Positions 42,309-42,390 of a stretch of 42,390 nucleotides of DNA are shown here, in pieces. The notes under the pieces were generated by a model. The model did not search any database and was not told where the DNA came from. It saw only the letters and a program-made list of their open reading frames with translations. Each line of letters opens with the position of its first letter. Position 1 is the stretch's first letter. The position numbers and the translations under genes are program-made. Source of the DNA: Paracoccus sp. (in: a-proteobacteria) (GTDB lineage: Bacteria; Pseudomonadota; Alphaproteobacteria; Rhodobacterales; Rhodobacteraceae). Where the stretch lies: contig NZ_JAUVVF010000031.1 of NCBI RefSeq assembly GCF_030604785.1, positions 1 through 42,390 of the forward strand, given 5' to 3'.

Positions 42309-42390
42309 ATGAGCAAACCCGTTATCCTGTGCATTCTCGACGGCTGGGGCCTGTCGGACCGGCCCGAGCAGAGCGCGCCCGACCGCGCCG
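42309..42390 (+). CDS. gpmI: Phosphoglycerate mutase (2,3-BPG-independent), 5' end only
   Basis: The first 27 residues of a gene cut by the window edge are visible. MSKPVILCILDGWGLSDR is the typical opening of cofactor-independent phosphoglycerate mutase, with the metal-binding Asp in ILDGWG. The enzyme interconverts 3- and 2-phosphoglycerate in glycolysis. It starts 51 bp after rlmH, and GGCAGAG precedes the ATG. The call rests on this short stretch and the conserved rsfS-rlmH-gpmI order. Confidence 0.85.
   Translation, partial: MSKPVILCILDGWGLSDRPEQSAPDRA

Noticed and set aside
1..42390. CRISPR arrays, insertion sequences, prophage or integron structures
   Set aside because: I saw no regularly spaced direct repeats, no transposase or integrase coding and no abrupt change in composition.

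Overview
The window looks like chromosomal DNA of a Rhodobacteraceae alphaproteobacterium, most probably Paracoccus or a close relative. The base composition is very GC-rich. Gene neighbourhoods such as hdac-xseB-ispA-dxs, leuC-leuD facing rsfS-rlmH-gpmI, and an alphaproteobacterial flagellar export block are typical of that family. I saw no transposase, integrase, phage gene or CRISPR array, so this reads as core genome with a flagellar block set into it. The genus is an inference from protein resemblance; no search was run.

Positions 1-13,000 hold housekeeping and metabolic genes: the 3' part of a metR-like regulator, an inositol-phosphatase family gene, an EamA transporter that overlaps the lytic transglycosylase gene tail to tail by 65 bp, dapA, an HNH endonuclease, a minus-strand gntR-alkA-esterase cluster, a HAD pyrimidine nucleotidase, a UbiH-type hydroxylase and ilvD. 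Two short membrane-protein genes (5829-6002 and 9540-9731) lie between them. A symmetric terminator near 13,016 separates ilvD from the convergent ettA.

Positions 13,000-27,700: ettA, a sulfotransferase and rimO form a minus-strand group, preceded by a possible 23-residue microprotein gene. A secreted COG3904-like protein meets an ABC-2 exporter pair at a shared CTAG. Next come gabT, a META-domain lipoprotein, tRNA-Lys(UUU), dapF-mtaB, and a tightly coupled hdac-like/xseB/ispA/dxs operon for isoprenoid precursors.

Positions 27,739-37,805 are a divergent flagellar locus. fliF, fliH-like, fliN and fliP read leftward. fliL, a coiled-coil membrane protein, motE-like, motA, a secreted 93-residue protein, flhA, fliR, flhB and a fliJ-like gene read rightward. 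Nearly every junction is a start/stop overlap. The 116-bp gap between fliF and fliL carries a TTAA-N7-TTAG site resembling a CtrA box. fliI, fliM, fliG, fliQ and motB are absent here and must lie elsewhere if the organism is motile.

Positions 37,980-42,390: leuC, leuD and an endonuclease/exonuclease/phosphatase-fold protein with altered active-site motifs read leftward. A leader region with a 28-codon ORF, a promoter-like pair and a hairpin precedes leuC. rsfS, rlmH and the start of gpmI read rightward off the end.

The window holds no obviously new multi-gene defence or mobile system. The points most worth checking are the leuCD leader, the CtrA-like box, the 93-residue flagellar-locus protein, the microprotein, and the unusual catalytic motifs in DapF and the exonuclease-fold protein.
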